In this document: in pieces, positions 1 to 7,962 of the stretch
Position numbering within the stretch: the first letter of the stretch is position 1
How the letters are laid out: every line of letters starts with the position of its first letter
Source: Tardiphaga sp.
GTDB lineage: Bacteria > Pseudomonadota > Alphaproteobacteria > Rhizobiales > Xanthobacteraceae
DNA length: 64,000 nucleotides
Assembly: GCA_030147505.1 (NCBI GenBank)
Contig: JASBVG010000017.1
Span: 1 to 64,000, forward strand
Direction of reading: 5' to 3'
The notes under the pieces: model-generated
What the model saw: the letters and a program-made list of their open reading frames with translations, nothing else
Database searches by the model: none
Told to the model about the DNA's origin: nothing
Program-made: the position numbers and the translations under genes

Positions 1-174
1 GTGCGCGCCGTGCTGGAACGCATCGACGCCATCGAGGCGCTGGGCATCGCGCCCGTCGCCGTCTCGCCCGCGTACTGGCGCACGCTCGCCAACCGGCTCG
101 CCGCGCGCCTGCCGCTGCCCGAATACACCGCCGAGCGGCACACCGCCTGGCTGGCCGGGAGGGTGCTGTCATGA
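1..174 (+). CDS. DUF2840 protein, C-terminal part (5' end outside window)
   Basis: An open frame runs from base 1 to a TGA at 172-174 and gives 57 residues ending in TAWLAGRVLS. The piece resembles the C-terminal end of DUF2840 proteins, which sit just before the TraF-like peptidase in Tn4371-type ICEs. The function of that family is unknown. The stop overlaps the next start codon (ATGA at 171-174), so the two genes are translationally coupled. The family call rests on a short remembered resemblance plus position. The GTG at base 1 is simply the window edge, not a supported start. Confidence 0.6.
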   Translation: MRAVLERIDAIEALGIAPVAVSPAYWRTLANRLAARLPLPEYTAERHTAWLAGRVLS

Positions 175-770
175 CCGCCGTTTCCACTGGCGGCACCGCG
201 CCGCGTCCTCGCTCGCACGCCCGCTCACGCTTGGGCGCTCGCATCGTACTGGTGGGCTTGTCCGCCTGCGGCCTCGCTGCGCTGGCCTGGGCGTCCTTCG
301 TGCATCCGCTGCCGCGCCTGATCTACAACCCATCCGACAGCGTGGCGGTCGGCTGGTATCGCGTCGATCCGTTGCACCATCGGCCCGGCTCGCCGCCACG
401 TCCGTTGTCCGTGGATAGCATCGTCCTGACCACGCTGCCGCCAGACGCCGCCGCGCTGGCCGCGCAGCGCGGCTACCTGCCGGCGCGCGTGCCGCTGCTC
501 AAGCGAGTGGGCGCAGTCGCGCCGCAGCACGTTTGCGTTTTCGATGCACTGGTGTGGATCGACGGCGTGCCGGTGGCTGCCGTCCGGCCCGCCGACCGGC
601 TGGGCCGTCCGCTGCCATCCTGGCCGCAGTGCCGGCAGCTTCGGCCTGGCGAACTGTTCCTGCTCAGTTCGACCAATCCGGCGTCGTTCGACAGCCGGTA
701 TTTCGGGCCGGTCAGCGCATCCGCCGTGATCGGCGTCGCGCACCCGGTCTGGTTGGAGAAGCGCCCATGA
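171..770 (+). CDS. traF: TraF-like S26 family signal peptidase
   Basis: The 199-residue protein has one N-terminal membrane segment (about residues 24-44). It is followed by SDSVAVGWY, with the likely catalytic serine at 57, and LLKRVGA, with the likely catalytic lysine at 111. SRYFGPV near the end is the usual C-terminal box. In RP4-like systems TraF is the periplasmic peptidase that matures and cyclises the TrbC pilin, and a trbC gene lies at 20.4 kb here. The start overlaps the stop of the upstream DUF2840 gene. The assignment rests on the Ser/Lys pair, the length and the position before the relaxase. Confidence 0.88.
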   Translation: MTAVSTGGTAPRPRSHARSRLGARIVLVGLSACGLAALAWASFVHPLPRLIYNPSDSVAVGWYRVDPLHHRPGSPPRPLSVDSIVLTTLPPDAAALAAQRGYLPARVPLLKRVGAVAPQHVCVFDALVWIDGVPVAAVRPADRLGRPLPSWPQCRQLRPGELFLLSSTNPASFDSRYFGPVSASAVIGVAHPVWLEKRP

Positions 771-1218
771 TCGCCGCTGATTCGCTGCACGTTGCCGTGC
801 ATCTTGTCGTGCCATCGGGCGTGCCGATCCAGTGGCTTTCTGCATGTCGTCGCGCGTGTAGTGCGAGCGCCGATCCTGCGTATCGGGCGCCGCACTTCGC
901 GCTGCCTTCCCATGTGCAGGCGTCTTGCCTCGAACGCTGCCGGCCTATGGCCGTCGCCGCGTTCGCCGGCGCGCTGCCTGCTCGCGCAGCAGCGCCGCCG
1001 GGCCGTCGCTGCCCGGAGCGCCAGCGAGGGGCAAAGGCGGAAGGCAAGACAAAAGGACGCGGCACCGGGCCGCGTCGAAAGCCAGTCTGCACGTGGGGTT
1101 GGCGCAGCACGGCGCGGCTTTGCCGCCGTGCCGCTTGTGGCGCGAGGCCCGCGCCAATACGGGCATGTCCGCGTGCTTCGCACGATCAGACACGCCAGAG
1201 CTTGCAGGGAGAACGACC
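771..1218 (+). other. Long untranslated stretch before the relaxase; candidate oriT region
   Basis: No convincing gene lies in these 448 bases. Open frames exist on both strands but have no ribosome site and no recognisable product. Two compact inverted repeats are visible: GCACGGCG/CGCCGTGC at 1107-1114 and 1124-1131, and GGCGCG/CGCGCC at 1139-1144 and 1150-1155. Relaxase genes commonly have their nicking site just upstream, so this is the most likely oriT site in the window. That is inference from position and hairpins; no nick motif was recognised. Confidence 0.35.
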
Positions 1219-3213
1219 ATGACTGACCGCCGCGATGACGATTTCCGCGTGCGCCCCAGCGCCCCGAAGAACCGGGGCAAGGGCCAAGGCCAGAGCTTCG
1301 TTTCCAAGGTGCTCAAGCAGGCAGGCAAGGCCAGCAGCGGCAAGTCCACGATGCGCCGTCCTGGCGCGACGGGTGGCACGGGCCAGCGGCCCGGCTCGCG
1401 ACTGGGGCGCGGCTACACAGCGGCGCGCTTCGCCGGGGCGAAGCTGACGCCCATGTCTCGGCGCGTGACCATCAAGACGCTGTTGGTGAATCACCAGCGG
1501 GCCAGCCCGCAGTCGCTCGCCAAGCACCTGCACTACATCGAGCGCGACGGCGTGGGCCGCGACGGCGAGCCGGGCCAAGCCTACGGGCCGCAGACCGACG
1601 TGGCCGACCTCGACGCCTTCAAGGAACGCTGCGCCGACGACCGGCACCATTTCCGCTTCATCCTCTCGCCCGAGGATGGCGCGGAGCTGGAAGACCTGCG
1701 TACCTACACGCGGCATCTCATGGGCCGCATGGAGGCCGACCTGGGCACGGACCTCGATTGGGTGGCGGTCAACCACTGGAACACCGACAACCCGCACACG
1801 CACATCGTCGTGCGCGGGCGCGACGACACGGGCAAAGACCTCATCATCGCGGGCTACTACATTGCCGATGGCTTCCGCCATCGCGCCGCCGAACTGGCGA
1901 CCGAATGGCTGGGGCCGCGCACCGAGCTGGAGATCCAGCAGACCTTGCAGCACGAGGTAGAGCAAGAGCGGTGGACGAGCCTGGATCGCACCTTGAAGCG
2001 CGAGGCCGGCGACGATGGCCTGGTGCATGTCGAACGGCTCAACGAACCCCGCCTGCAACGCCAGCGCCTGCTGCTGATCGGCCGCCTGCAACGCTTGCAG
2101 CGCCTGGGCCTGGCCGACGAGACGCAGCCCGGCACCTGGGCCGTGCATGCCGATGCGGAAAAGACCCTGCGCGCCCTGGGCGAGCGCGGCGACATCATCC
2201 GCACCATGCAGCGGGCCATGCGCGGCGAGCCGCGCGAGCTGGCGGTGTTCGAGCCAGGGCAGGACGCGGATGGAAGTGGCCGCAGCATCCTCGGGCGCGT
2301 GGCCGCGAAAGGACTGGCCGACGAACTGCGTGATCGGGGCTATCTGGTCATCGACGGCGTGGACGGCAAGGCGCACTACGTCGCGCTCAACGCCCACGAC
2401 GAGCTGGCGAATTACCCGACCGGCGCCGTGGTGGAGGTCAAGGGATCGGCCGACGTGCGCGCGGCCGACAAGAACATCGCCGCGCTGGCGAGCGATGGCC
2501 TGTACCGCACCGACCATCACCTCGCCATCGCGCAGGGCCAGGCCGTGCCCGGCCGCGACCCGCAGGAGGTCGTGGCGGCCCACGTCCGCAGGCTGGAAGC
2601 CCTGCGCCGGGCGGGCATCGTGGAGCGGGTGGCCGAGGGGCTATGGAAGGTGCCGGGCGACCTGCCCGAGCAGGGCCGCCGCTACGACGCGCAACGCCTG
2701 GGCGGCGTAGCCGTGGAGCTGAAATCGCACCTGCCCATCGAGCGGCAGGCCCGCGTGATCGGGGCCACCTGGCTCGACCAGCAGTTGATCGGCGGCGGCT
2801 CCGGCCTGGGCGACCTGGGCTTTGGCGGTGAGGCCAAGCAGGCGATGCAGCAGCGCGCCGACTTCCTGGCCGAACAGGGGCTGGCCGAGCGGCGCGGGCA
2901 GCGCGTGATCCTGGCGCGCAACCTGCTGGGCACGCTGCGCAACCGGGAACTGGCGCAGTCCGCCAAGGACATTGCCGCCGACACCGGCCTGGAGCATCGA
3001 CCCGTGGCCGACGGGCAGCGCGTGGCCGGCATCTACCGGCGCAGCGTCATGCTTGCCAGCGGGCGCTACGCGATGCTGGATGACGGCATGGGATTTAGCC
3101 TCGTGCCGTGGCGGCCGGTGATCGAGCAGCGCTTGGGGCAGCAAATCGCCGCAACGGTGCGCGGCGGGCAGGTGTCCTGGAGGTGGGGACGGCAACTCGG
3201 CCCAACAATTTAG
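1219..3213 (+). CDS. rlxS: VirD2-like relaxase/mobilisation nuclease (DUF3363 type)
   Basis: This 664-residue protein should nick oriT and lead the transferred strand through the TraG/Trb channel. The histidine motif HWNTDNPHTH at residues 186-195 is the metal-binding motif III of MOB relaxases, followed by IVVRG. The N-terminal 65 residues are basic and low-complexity. The long C-terminal half matches the DUF3363 region found in Tn4371-type relaxases. The open frame extends upstream to 925, but ATG 1219 has a ribosome site (AGGGAGAA) and starts MTDRRDDDFRVRP, the usual family start. Gene symbol follows Tn4371-ICE usage. Confidence 0.9.
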   Translation: MTDRRDDDFRVRPSAPKNRGKGQGQSFVSKVLKQAGKASSGKSTMRRPGATGGTGQRPGSRLGRGYTAARFAGAKLTPMSRRVTIKTLLVNHQRASPQSLAKHLHYIERDGVGRDGEPGQAYGPQTDVADLDAFKERCADDRHHFRFILSPEDGAELEDLRTYTRHLMGRMEADLGTDLDWVAVNHWNTDNPHTHIVVRGRDDTGKDLIIAGYYIADGFRHRAAELATEWLGPRTELEIQQTLQHEVEQERWTSLDRTLKREAGDDGLVHVERLNEPRLQRQRLLLIGRLQRLQRLGLADETQPGTWAVHADAEKTLRALGERGDIIRTMQRAMRGEPRELAVFEPGQDADGSGRSILGRVAAKGLADELRDRGYLVIDGVDGKAHYVALNAHDELANYPTGAVVEVKGSADVRAADKNIAALASDGLYRTDHHLAIAQGQAVPGRDPQEVVAAHVRRLEALRRAGIVERVAEGLWKVPGDLPEQGRRYDAQRLGGVAVELKSHLPIERQARVIGATWLDQQLIGGGSGLGDLGFGGEAKQAMQQRADFLAEQGLAERRGQRVILARNLLGTLRNRELAQSAKDIAADTGLEHRPVADGQRVAGIYRRSVMLASGRYAMLDDGMGFSLVPWRPVIEQRLGQQIAATVRGGQVSWRWGRQLGPTI

Positions 3214-3222
3214 CGGATCAAC

Positions 3223-3256
3223 CGAATCGTTTTTCCAGTTCGGCGCCTCTTATAGG
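3223..3256 (+). promoter_or_regulatory. ECF-type promoter P1 (sigma operon)
   Basis: CGAATCG (3223-3229), 15 bases, then GCCTCTTA (3245-3252) and TAGG. Three other sites (4790, 15163, and 15080 on the minus strand) have the same two boxes at the same spacing. This one is 75 bases before the 3328 start, in the operon that ends with the ECF sigma gene, so it would be the autoregulatory promoter. The layout is seen; recognition by that sigma factor is inferred. Confidence 0.65.
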
Positions 3257-3327
3257 AAAAATGGGAGCAGTCGGTGCCTCCATCCAATCCGGGATCAACG
3301 ATCCCCAACCTTGAGGAGCTTGTAACC

Positions 3328-3795
3328 ATGTCTTGTTACGTTCGTTCGATGGTGGCTGGATTTGTCGCCACTGTAGCGCTGTCGCTGCTGATGCTGATGA
3401 AGGGCGCCATGGGCTTGATGCCCGAATTGAATCCAATCGCCATGCTCACGGAGATGGCGCACGCAAAAATGGGTATGCCGGCTTCGCCCATGGTCGGATG
3501 GGTGGCGCACTTCATGATTGGCACCGTCGTGTGGGGCATCCTGTTCCAACTGCTGTATGGCAGGCTGCCAGGGCGCAGTGCGCTGCTCAAGGGAATGTCG
3601 TTTTCCTTGCTAGCTTGGCTCATGATGATGATCGGTCCGATGCCAATGGCCGACGCAGGCCTGTTCGGGATGAACCTGGGGATGATGGCGCCGATGATGA
3701 CCCTGATGATGCACCTCATTTGGGGCGCAGTGCTGGGCTACACCTATGGTCGGCTCAATGCCAATTCGTGCGCTGTTCGGACTGCAACTTCTTAA
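3328..3795 (+). CDS. Methionine-rich four-helix membrane protein (DUF6789-like)
   Basis: The 155-residue protein has about four hydrophobic segments and is very rich in methionine (runs such as LMMMIGPMPM and GMMAPMMTLMM). Start ATG 3328 follows GAGGAG. It resembles small integral membrane proteins annotated DUF6789, but I hold that family name loosely. It is the first gene after promoter P1 and stands 300 bp before the ECF sigma gene. Methionine-rich membrane proteins can bind soft metals such as Cu(I) or Ag(I). Either a metal-handling role or a role in restraining the sigma factor is possible; neither is shown. Confidence 0.75.
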   Translation: MSCYVRSMVAGFVATVALSLLMLMKGAMGLMPELNPIAMLTEMAHAKMGMPASPMVGWVAHFMIGTVVWGILFQLLYGRLPGRSALLKGMSFSLLAWLMMMIGPMPMADAGLFGMNLGMMAPMMTLMMHLIWGAVLGYTYGRLNANSCAVRTATS

Positions 3796-3827
3796 TGAGC
3801 AGAAATTGCCATATTGAGGATACGAAA

Positions 3828-4070
3828 ATGATGAAGGACACAGAGGCTACGGCGGAACGCGAGATTCCGCCGGATAACAGTACGCTCTACGTCGGGTTGG
3901 GCCTTGGACTGGGTAGCTATGTGACAGCCACCAGCGTTTTAGCAGGCTTTGTCTGCCCGGTTTGCGTTGTAGCAGCTCCCGCTTTGCTTGCGACAGGTGT
4001 TTATCAGAAAATTAGGAATCGTAGCCGAAGACCCGAGAATCGGAGCGAAATACAAATAAAGGCTCGCTGA
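3828..4070 (+). CDS. Small membrane protein with a CPVC motif
   Basis: Eighty residues; ATG 3828 follows TTGAGGA, and a second ATG is immediately adjacent. A charged N-terminal segment of about 18 residues is followed by a hydrophobic stretch (20-60) that carries CPVC at 43-46, then a basic tail. No family recognised. It lies 32 bp after the methionine-rich protein and 35 bp before the ECF sigma gene, apparently co-transcribed. A membrane dithiol next to a sigma gene that has no recognisable anti-sigma makes it a candidate redox or metal sensor for that sigma factor. That role is a guess. Confidence 0.7.
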   Translation: MMKDTEATAEREIPPDNSTLYVGLGLGLGSYVTATSVLAGFVCPVCVVAAPALLATGVYQKIRNRSRRPENRSEIQIKAR

Positions 4071-4105
4071 ATTAACCAATCATCGAGTCAGCACAGGAGA
4101 TCAGC

Positions 4106-4669
4106 ATGGGCACCCCTGTTGGCGACCGCAACAATTTAATCATGGCGGCACAGACTGGAGACGCGGCCGCCCTTTCCCGTCTGCTGGCAGTGTGCCAAGC
4201 CGATGCACGCCGCTATGCGTACAAGCACTGCCATGCGAGCGACGTTGATGATGCGGTTCAAGAATCACTACTCATCATTTCTCGCAAGGTCAGCGGGCTA
4301 AAAGCGGCTGCGGCCTTTTCATCGTGGCTGTTCACGGTCATCAAGCACGAATGCCGCAAGCTCGCGCGGATGATGTTCAAGCACGAGCCACTGCCTGATG
4401 AAGTAGCCGAGGAGCTGCTGCTTCATCGTCCCGACGATGAATTGAGAATCGATCTTGCCAATGCCCTGGAGTCGTTGCCTGCCCATTACCTCGAAGTGGT
4501 ACTTCTGCGCGACTTCGAGGAATTGACCATTGCCGAGATCGCTGCTCAGTTGGGTGAGCAGCCCGGCGCGATCAAGAGTCGGCTCCATCGTGCCCGCGAG
4601 CTAGTGCGCGAATACATGCTCAGTTCAGAACCATCCTCGGGGCACGGACACCGCACACCGACGAAATAG
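4106..4669 (+). CDS. ECF-type RNA polymerase sigma factor
   Basis: The 187-residue protein has sigma-70 region 2 at about residues 15-85 (VDDAVQESLLIISRKV, then FSSWLFTVIKHECRKL). Region 4 is at about 115-165 (LESLPAHYLEVVLLRDFEEL, then a helix-turn-helix and IKSRLHRARELVREY). Start ATG 4106 follows AGGAG. No zinc-finger or DUF1109-type anti-sigma gene is next to it; the only companions are two small membrane proteins upstream. Four matching promoters surround it within 12 kb. From memory, bufferin/gig operons elsewhere are often controlled by an ECF factor (SigF, RpoQ), which agrees with its place just before bufA. Confidence 0.92.
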   Translation: MGTPVGDRNNLIMAAQTGDAAALSRLLAVCQADARRYAYKHCHASDVDDAVQESLLIISRKVSGLKAAAAFSSWLFTVIKHECRKLARMMFKHEPLPDEVAEELLLHRPDDELRIDLANALESLPAHYLEVVLLRDFEELTIAEIAAQLGEQPGAIKSRLHRARELVREYMLSSEPSSGHGHRTPTK

Positions 4670-4690
4670 CCAAGCTGAGTCCTCGTCCGG

Positions 4691-4713
4691 GCCGCCTCGC
4701 CAAGCGAGGCGGC
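4691..4713 (+). terminator. Perfect 10-bp hairpin after the sigma gene
   Basis: GCCGCCTCGC, loop CAA, GCGAGGCGGC, followed by AATTTCT. It starts 21 bases after the sigma stop codon. The T-run is weak, so it may act with the hairpin at 4738-4780. Confidence 0.55.
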
Positions 4714-4737
4714 AATTTCTTGCGCATTGTCATGGAT

Positions 4738-4780
4738 AACCCTCAATTGCTAGGCCCAGGCCAGTGATTGAGGTTTTTTT
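4738..4780 (+). terminator. Rho-independent terminator of the sigma operon
   Basis: CCTCAAT (4741-4747) pairs with ATTGAGG (4767-4773), followed at once by seven T (4774-4780). It ends 10 bases before promoter P2 and so separates the sigma operon from the bufferin operon. Confidence 0.65.
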
Positions 4781-4789
4781 GCTTTCTAC

Positions 4790-4821
4790 CGAACCGTTTT
4801 GCACGGCGGTCGCCTCTTAGG
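4790..4821 (+). promoter_or_regulatory. ECF-type promoter P2 (bufferin operon)
   Basis: CGAACCG (4790-4796), 15 bases, GCCTCTTA (4812-4819), then GG. The boxes and spacing match P1, P3 and P4. It lies 75 bases before bufA, right after a terminator, so it is the only visible promoter for the bufA-bufB-bufC-doxX-DUF302 run. Confidence 0.7.
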
Positions 4822-4893
4822 AAATGAGGCTGGCGATTGCTGGCCGATTACCCGCAGCTCACTCGGCTGCTTCTTTCCTATCAGGAGATCACA

Positions 4894-5229
4894 ATGTCAA
4901 ACCGTATGTTGTCCGCCGCCGTCGCCACGGCGTTTGTCGCAGCCTTCGCCGCCCCCGCCTTTTCGCAGGGCATGAGCCAGGCCGACATGCAGAAGAAGAT
5001 GCAGGAGAACCAAGCCAAGAGCATGGAGATGATGAAGACCGGCAAGTTCGACAAGTGCTATGGCGTTGCCCTGAAGGGGCAGAACGACTGCTTCGCCGGC
5101 GCCGGCACAAGTTGCGCGGGTACCAGCACCGCCGACTACCAGGGGAACGCCTGGAAGCTGGTCGCCAAGGGCACCTGCACCACGATCTCGACGCCCAACG
5201 GGCACGGCAGTCTCAGCGCCAAGTCCTGA
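4894..5229 (+). CDS. bufA: BufA1/GigP-type DUF2282 peptide precursor (bufferin)
   Basis: The 111-residue protein has a Sec signal peptide (cleavage probably after AFS at 22-24), a charged Met/Gln/Lys-rich linker, and a C-terminal half with four cysteines at 55, 66, 74 and 95 in contexts DKCYG, NDCFAG, TSCAG and GTCTT. This is the DUF2282 pattern. Bufferins of this family are reported to have cysteines modified by an MNIO enzyme to give a periplasmic copper-binding RiPP; the homologous gig cluster of Cupriavidus is induced by gold and copper. bufB and bufC follow directly. Start ATG 4894 follows AGGAGATCACA; the earlier in-frame start at 4837 lacks a site. Confidence 0.9.
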   Translation: MSNRMLSAAVATAFVAAFAAPAFSQGMSQADMQKKMQENQAKSMEMMKTGKFDKCYGVALKGQNDCFAGAGTSCAGTSTADYQGNAWKLVAKGTCTTISTPNGHGSLSAKS

Positions 5230-5298
5230 CGCGAGCATTCACCTTGGTGGGCGGTGGCCTGTCGCCCCGCCCGCCAGCTTGTGACAACGAGGATCAAC

Positions 5299-6192
5299 AT
5301 GGGCATTCACCAAACTGCGCACGCCGCCGGGCGGGGAATCCCTGCGCGAGCCGGCGTAGGCCTTAAGGCCGACCACTACCGAACCATCATCGAAACGCGG
5401 CCGGATATGGGCTTCTTTGAAGTTCATGCGGAAAACTACATGGGCGCTGGCGGCCCGCCCCATCGCTACCTGACGGCCATCCGAGAACACTATCCCCTGT
5501 CGTTGCACGGCGTGGGCCTGTCCATCGGTGCCGACAGGCCACTCGACCAAGCGCATTTGCTGCGTCTCAAGGCGCTGAACGAGCGGTACGAACCCGGCCT
5601 GCTTTCCGAACACCTGGCATGGTCTTCACATGGCACCAGCTACCTCGATGATCTGTTGCCGGTGCCGTACACCGACGACACGCTGAACCGCATCTGCGAG
5701 CACATCGACCAGGTGCAAACAGCTATGGCCCGGCAAATGCTGCTGGAGAACCCCGCGACCTACATCTGGTTCAAGGAGAGCACATGGCGCGAGACGGATT
5801 TCATCAGGGAGATCACCCGGAGAACCGGGTGCGGTCTGCTGCTGGACGTGAACAACGTCCACGTGGCGAGCACGAATCAGCAATGGGACGCGCGCGCCTA
5901 CATCAACGATTTCCCCCTCGACCATGTGCAGCAAATCCACTTGGCCGGCCACTCCCTTCAGACGGACGAGAAGGGACGCCCTTTGCTGATCGACTCACAC
6001 GACCAAAGAGTGGATGAGCGGGTGTGGAACCTCTTTAGGCAGGTCATCCAATGCATCGGGCCAGTCCCTACGCTGATCGAGTGGGATTCCAACATTCCCG
6101 CATGGCCCGAGCTGCAAACAGAGGCCGTGATGGCCGATGTGCTGATGGGCATGTCCAACGTACAGGAGCGACGCCATGGCACGCTTGGCTGA
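5299..6192 (+). CDS. bufB: MNIO (DUF692) multinuclear iron oxygenase, bufferin-modifying
   Basis: A 297-residue TIM-barrel protein of the DUF692/MNIO family. Conserved segments are visible in order: GLKADHYRTI, FFEVHAENYMG, SLHGVGLSIG, SEHLAWS, LLENPATY, LLLDVNNVHV, QIHLAGH and LIEWDSNIP. Their His, Glu, Asp and Asn residues are the expected iron ligands. MNIO enzymes oxidise cysteines of precursor peptides, to thiooxazoles in bufferins and oxazolone/thioamides in methanobactin. The likely substrate is BufA, encoded just upstream. ATG 5299 follows GAGGATCA. Its 3' end overlaps bufC by 17 bp. Confidence 0.92.
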   Translation: MGIHQTAHAAGRGIPARAGVGLKADHYRTIIETRPDMGFFEVHAENYMGAGGPPHRYLTAIREHYPLSLHGVGLSIGADRPLDQAHLLRLKALNERYEPGLLSEHLAWSSHGTSYLDDLLPVPYTDDTLNRICEHIDQVQTAMARQMLLENPATYIWFKESTWRETDFIREITRRTGCGLLLDVNNVHVASTNQQWDARAYINDFPLDHVQQIHLAGHSLQTDEKGRPLLIDSHDQRVDERVWNLFRQVIQCIGPVPTLIEWDSNIPAWPELQTEAVMADVLMGMSNVQERRHGTLG

Positions 6193-6964
6193 ACGCCTGG
6201 AGGAATTCGCCTCGGCGCTGCTCGACCCGGAACGCGCGGTGCCCGAGGGGCTGGTCGGCCCCGACGGCGAGCCGAGCGCACGGCGCTTTGCCGTCTATCG
6301 GAACAATGTGTTCGTTGGCCTGACGGACGCGCTGCGCGCGGGCTTTCCCTGCGTCGTCAAGCTGGTGGGCGACGAATTCTTCGCGGCGATGGCCCGCGTC
6401 TTCGCGGCCGCCACGCCGCCCAGCTCGCCGGTGCTGCTGCACTACGGCGCCGAGTTCCCGGACTTCATCGCGTCCTTTCCACCCGCGGAACCCTTACCCT
6501 ATCTCGCCGACGTGGCCCGCATCGAGCGCGCCGCGACCGAGGCGTACCACGCGCACGAGGCAGAACCCTTGGCGCCCAGCGTGCTTGCAGGAGTACCGCC
6601 TGACCAAGCTTCCATGCTGCGGTTTCGGCTCCACCCTTCCGTGCGCCTGGTGCGTTCGCCATTCCCAGCCTTCACCATCTGGAGGATGAACACCTCGGAT
6701 GGCACGCCAGCACCCGTTGACCTCTCCGAAGCGCAGGACACGATGGTGCTACGCCCCGACGCCGAGGTGGACGTGCGCAAGATACTTCCCGCGAGCCATG
6801 ACTTCGTAGCCGCGCTCGGCCAGGGCCTGACGCTATCGCAGGCCATGGAAACGGCCCTCGCCACCGACGGCGATTTTGACCTGTCGGAGAACTTGCGGGA
6901 ATTGATCCAGATGGGCGCCTTTGTCGGCTTCGCGTTGGAAGCCGGGGAGAACGATCATGAGTAA
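6176..6964 (+). CDS. bufC: DUF2063 protein, partner of the MNIO enzyme
   Basis: The 262-residue protein has the DUF2063 N-terminal domain (ARRFAVYRNNVFVGLTDALRAG, then PVLLHYGAEFPDFI) at about residues 35-115 and a second domain with RFRLHPSVRLVRSPF. In bufferin systems this protein delivers the precursor peptide to BufB. The gene starts inside the end of bufB (17-bp overlap, site AGGAGCG) and overlaps the following doxX gene by 8 bp, so the three are translationally coupled. Confidence 0.88.
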   Translation: MARLAERLEEFASALLDPERAVPEGLVGPDGEPSARRFAVYRNNVFVGLTDALRAGFPCVVKLVGDEFFAAMARVFAAATPPSSPVLLHYGAEFPDFIASFPPAEPLPYLADVARIERAATEAYHAHEAEPLAPSVLAGVPPDQASMLRFRLHPSVRLVRSPFPAFTIWRMNTSDGTPAPVDLSEAQDTMVLRPDAEVDVRKILPASHDFVAALGQGLTLSQAMETALATDGDFDLSENLRELIQMGAFVGFALEAGENDHE

Positions 6965-7466
6965 CTTCCAAGTGCCGAAAGGTTGGCCCGGAATACTTGG
7001 CGCGGCGAACTGTGCATTGCACTGGCTGGCAAAGATCGCCGGCATGGCCGCGCCGCTGTTCCTTCGGGTGGCGCTGGCCTTGCCCTTCTTCAAGTCGGGC
7101 CTCACCAAATGGGACGGTCTCCTGTCGCTGTCGCCAGCGGCGAGTTTTCTGTTTGAAGATGAATTCAAGCTGCACATCCTGGGGAAGGTCTATGACCTGC
7201 CTGCGCCGGACGTACTCGCCTTCGCCAGTGGATCGGCCGAGATCATCTTTCCGATCCTGCTGATTCTCGGACTTGGCACGCGCATGAGTGCCCTGGGCTT
7301 GCTCGGCATGACGGCGGTGATCCAGCTCATCGTGCCGGACGGGTGGGCGAACTTTCATTTGCCCTGGGCGACGATGGCGATTGCCCTGATCGCTATCGGG
7401 CCGGGCCGGCTTTCACTCGACCATGGGATTCGCGGCTTCTTGGAGCATTGCGAGGCTTCGGCCTGA
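6957..7466 (+). CDS. DoxX-family membrane protein (GigT/BufD-like)
   Basis: The 169-residue membrane protein has about four helices and the DoxX features FFKSGLTKW and GSAEIIFPILLILGLGTR. DoxX-like proteins are frequent fourth members of bufferin/gig operons, where they are thought to serve membrane redox chemistry. Start ATG 6957 is inside the end of bufC (overlap to 6964). The longer frame from 6921 lies inside bufC and has no ribosome site. Confidence 0.88.
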   Translation: MSNFQVPKGWPGILGAANCALHWLAKIAGMAAPLFLRVALALPFFKSGLTKWDGLLSLSPAASFLFEDEFKLHILGKVYDLPAPDVLAFASGSAEIIFPILLILGLGTRMSALGLLGMTAVIQLIVPDGWANFHLPWATMAIALIAIGPGRLSLDHGIRGFLEHCEASA

Positions 7467-7479
7467 CAAGGAGGTCAGC

Positions 7480-7935
7480 ATGCTTGCATTGCGCGCCATA
7501 TCCCTCGTGATGGCAGGTTTCTTTGCTTCGGGGGCCGGAGCTGCCGATGGGCTGATTGCGGTACAAAGCCCGTACAGTGTCAAGGAAACGATTGACCGTT
7601 TCGAGACGGCCGCCAAGTCTCGGGGCATCTATATCTTCCTGCGCCTCGATCACGCGCAGGGCGCGAAGAAGGTCGGCAAGGACTTGCGGTCGACCGAGCT
7701 TCTGGTGTTCGGCAATCCCCAGGGCGGCACCCCCTTGATGGAATGCGCGCAGACTGCCGGTATCGACCTTCCGCTCAAGGCCTTGGCCTGGCAGGACGCG
7801 ACTGGGCAAGTGTGGCTTGGCTACAACGATCCGAAGTATCTCGCATCGCGCCATGGCGCCGACAACTGCGGCCCCGTCGTGGAAAACATCTCCAAGGCGC
7901 TGGGCGGCATGACGCAGGAGGCGATTCGGAAGTGA
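7480..7935 (+). CDS. Secreted DUF302 protein
   Basis: The 151-residue protein has a Sec signal peptide (to about residue 21, GAGAADG) and then one DUF302 domain (YSVKETIDRFETAAKSRG, LVFGNPQGGTPLM, WLGYNDPKYLASRH). The biochemical role of DUF302 is not settled; such proteins often sit with redox or metal genes. ATG 7480 follows AAGGAGGTCAGC, the strongest ribosome site of this operon, 13 bp after doxX. It appears to be the last gene of the P2 operon. Confidence 0.85.
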   Translation: MLALRAISLVMAGFFASGAGAADGLIAVQSPYSVKETIDRFETAAKSRGIYIFLRLDHAQGAKKVGKDLRSTELLVFGNPQGGTPLMECAQTAGIDLPLKALAWQDATGQVWLGYNDPKYLASRHGADNCGPVVENISKALGGMTQEAIRK

Positions 7936-7962
7936 GCGCGCTCGTCCGTCTTGGCCTCACCG

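Noticed and set aside
925..1218. Upstream extension of the relaxase frame
   Set aside because: The frame is open, but ATG 1219 has a ribosome site and gives the usual family start; the extension is basic GC-rich filler.
4824..5366. Alternative frame across bufA
   Set aside because: A shadow of bufA and the bufA-bufB gap, Arg/His-rich and without a recognisable domain.
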